Origin: Onchocerca volvulus
Lineage: Eukaryota > Nematoda > Chromadorea > Rhabditida > Onchocercidae
DNA length: 64,000 nt
Assembly: GCA_000499405.2 (NCBI GenBank)
Contig: HG738138.1
Coordinates: forward strand, 9,236,888-9,300,887
Reading direction: 5' to 3'
Made by a program: the position numbers and the translations under genes. The notes below the pieces were generated by a model that saw only the letters and a program-made list of their open reading frames with translations, was not told the origin of the DNA and did no database searches. How positions within the stretch are numbered: position 1 is the stretch's first letter; each line of letters starts with the position of its first letter. This document shows positions 62,077 to 64,000 of the stretch, in pieces.

Positions 62077-64000
62077 TCAAATATTGAACAACCGACGGAC
62101 GAGCTGAATATCACGCGGCATCACTGTTATCCGTTTAGCGTGCTGACTGCATAAGAGAGCGTTTTCAAAAAACTGAACCATGAAAGCTTCCGCAGCCTGA
62201 AATAAAATCCTTTTGAAAGAGAGAAAGAGAATTATTTTTGCCAAATAAATTTGTACTCACTTTGACATCTCACCGACGCGTTCCTTCAAGCTATCAATGC
62301 AACTGATAATCTTGAAAGCTTCTTTGTTCTTGTGTTTGACAAGAAAACGAAAAAAATAAGAAAATTATTTGCCCTAATTTTAAAACAGTTGCCTAAAGCT
62401 GAAGCATGGTAAACAAAAAAGGAAAGATAAAATCTGGATGCCCCTGAAATGATGTGGTATATCTTCCATTTCTATCGAAAAAAATGAATCTGAAACGCGA
62501 TATTGCTAAATAGTCCATAGGTGGATGTCATGAAGAAATAGGGGCTCATTTGGCGAAGGCTTCTGTAAAACCATATTCCAACATCCACATCTAATCAAAA
62601 TTAATACTGCTGTATTACTTACTGCATGTCCTATTTGTTTACCAAATTTAATCGTATTTTTATGAGATGAAATAGCGTAAATCCTTGCTTTTTTATAACA
62701 TTTAGATGTGAATAAGGCAATTATTTGAATTTATTGCAACATTTTATAAGACAATCTAGCTAGAAGCTTTCATGTTCGTCGAAGGAATCGATAATGGCCA
62801 CTGTCTTAAATATAAGTAAAATTTTTTCAAATATATGTACATAACATTAGGTTGGTCTTTATCCTAATGCAAAACAAAAAATATTTTATCGAAAAAAAAA
62901 TAACTATAAATCAACCATAACTTATAACTATAAACCAGAAGATGCAAAGAACCTCTTGAAGTGCAGCGATTGCTTCCACTGCAAAACGATACCCAATAGA
63001 AGAATCAGACACTTCATTTGCAATTTCCTTAACAAGACGAGCAAACGGTAGCTTTCTGATCAGCAACATCGTTGATTTTTGGTATTTGCGAATTTCTTTG
63101 AGCGCCCTTACGCCTGGCCTAGAATTCAACTTTCGAAATCCAGTTATTAATTGTGAACTAAAACATGACCTATTGTTCATTCCACACATACAATAGATTT
63201 GGGAAAATGCAAAATATGCCTATAGCGCCGAGAATGCTTCCTTGAGTCATGCATAGCTTTACGACCATATCGGGGATGCCCACCACTGCGATTCAAATTC
63301 TCTTCAGATTCAATGATTAATTTTTCTCGATATTCTTTATATCCTACAAAAAAAAAAAAAAACATTAATTTTGGTACCAAGAAGATAGTTTTCTAAACTT
63401 CTGGTAATATATATCAGTTGAAACAAACAATCTGTGGAAATAATTAAAAAATAATCACTGTTAATTGTAAAACTGGCTAGCAATCTGAATTTTTTGGGAA
63501 ATAAACACATCAACTCCTGGACATCTTCACTTTTTACTTTTGTCTTTGTACTGAAATAAGATCATGATTCAAAATTCAACCTGATTTACGTTGAATTTCC
63601 GGAGAAGTATTTTGGTGGCGTGTTACAGGAAATATAGAATCTGGAACATCACAATTAATACATAAAAAAAAAAGAACAGAAGCAAACTATGAAGCTTTAC
63701 ACAAGTCTAAAAGCCCTATAAGGTTTCTTTAGAAATCTTTCACGCAATTTAGTGAAAAAGACAACAAAAAGATTTCCTATTGGCGGATGATCTATTAAAA
63801 GCAACGCCGAAGGGAATTATAATGAAGGATAGCGAAATTGCATGTTTATGTTTCACTAAAAGCCAAGAACAATGGAATGACTCAATGACCTAAGAAAAGT
63901 TGTTCCACAGTTTCAACCATAATAATAAATACAGTATAAGCGAAATACCTTCAACAATCAAATTATTATTAGAAAGATTAGAAGACACGTCATATCTCTT
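62077..64000 (-). CDS. CENPA: centromeric histone H3 variant (CENP-A / CenH3), 5' end outside window
   Basis: CenH3 replaces H3 in centromeric nucleosomes; nematodes of this kind are holocentric. Exons from the window edge (minus): 64000-63949 (partial), 63640-63581, 63343-63220, 63118-62953, 62196-62077; phases agree. The histone fold is complete: [90 protein letters not shown] then stop. It is CenH3 rather than H3 because of the three extra residues in loop 1 ([15 protein letters not shown] against EIAQDFKTDLRF), the non-H3 tail and the divergent C-terminus. At least 80 residues of N-terminal tail are visible (for example [34 protein letters not shown]), with no H3 tail marks. The exon 3/4 junction that rebuilds RRYRPG uses a GC donor (AG|GCATAT); a GT alternative exists (ATT|GTATGT at 63192) that would give a longer, less conserved linker. 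Confidence 0.95.

Noticed and set aside
1..64000. Prokaryotic systems (CRISPR, operons, phage defence, IS elements) and tRNA/rRNA genes
   Set aside because: The whole window is intron-rich nematode DNA; scanning for repeat-spacer arrays and tRNA B-box motifs gave nothing convincing.

Overview
This is eukaryotic, AT-rich, intron-dense DNA from a nematode, most likely a filarial or other clade III (spirurine) worm. The evidence is: small exons with TTTCAG-type acceptors, a perfect 22-nt copy of the nematode SL1 spliced leader at 8249-8270 (minus strand), and protein-coding genes that read best as nematode orthologues. There is no prokaryotic architecture: no operons with ribosome binding sites, no CRISPR, no tRNA or rRNA gene that I could see. 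I derived exon boundaries by hand from splice signals, reading phase and remembered family alignments; no search was run.

Layout, left to right. 2.3-6.1 kb, plus strand: the middle part of a huntingtin-like HEAT-repeat gene. It stops after the block equivalent to about residue 1440 of human huntingtin; a decayed Helitron with both ends recognisable (6150-7994) follows directly, then the SL1 copy. 11.0-14.2 kb, minus: a complete 11-exon calsequestrin gene. 16.9-20.4 kb, minus: a complete 14-exon CCDC22 gene. 20.4-30.7 kb: mostly non-coding, with one orphan minus-strand ORF (24.2-24.5 kb), a pair of inverted Helitron 5' ends (25.1-25.3 kb), and poly-T and TTA repeats. 30.8-43.8 kb, plus: a LIM-domain-binding protein (ldb-1) gene with an 8.4 kb second intron and a decayed duplicate of one exon. 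49.6-52.5 kb, plus: a divergent Cys-loop ligand-gated ion channel with one in-frame stop at an exon edge. 53.4-58.5 kb, minus: a complete 13-exon SLC16/monocarboxylate-transporter-like gene. 62.1-64.0 kb, minus, running off the right edge: the centromeric histone H3 variant (CENP-A/CenH3).

The genes do not form one pathway. They are a normal mix of muscle calcium store (calsequestrin), endosomal recycling (CCDC22), transcription cofactor (LDB), ion channel, transporter and chromosome segregation (CenH3). The most notable items are the truncated huntingtin next to an intron-inserted Helitron, the genomic SL1 tag, the CenH3 gene with a likely GC-AG intron, the duplicated LDB exon, the near-perfect 150-bp hairpin inside a channel intron, and the interrupted, atypical channel itself.
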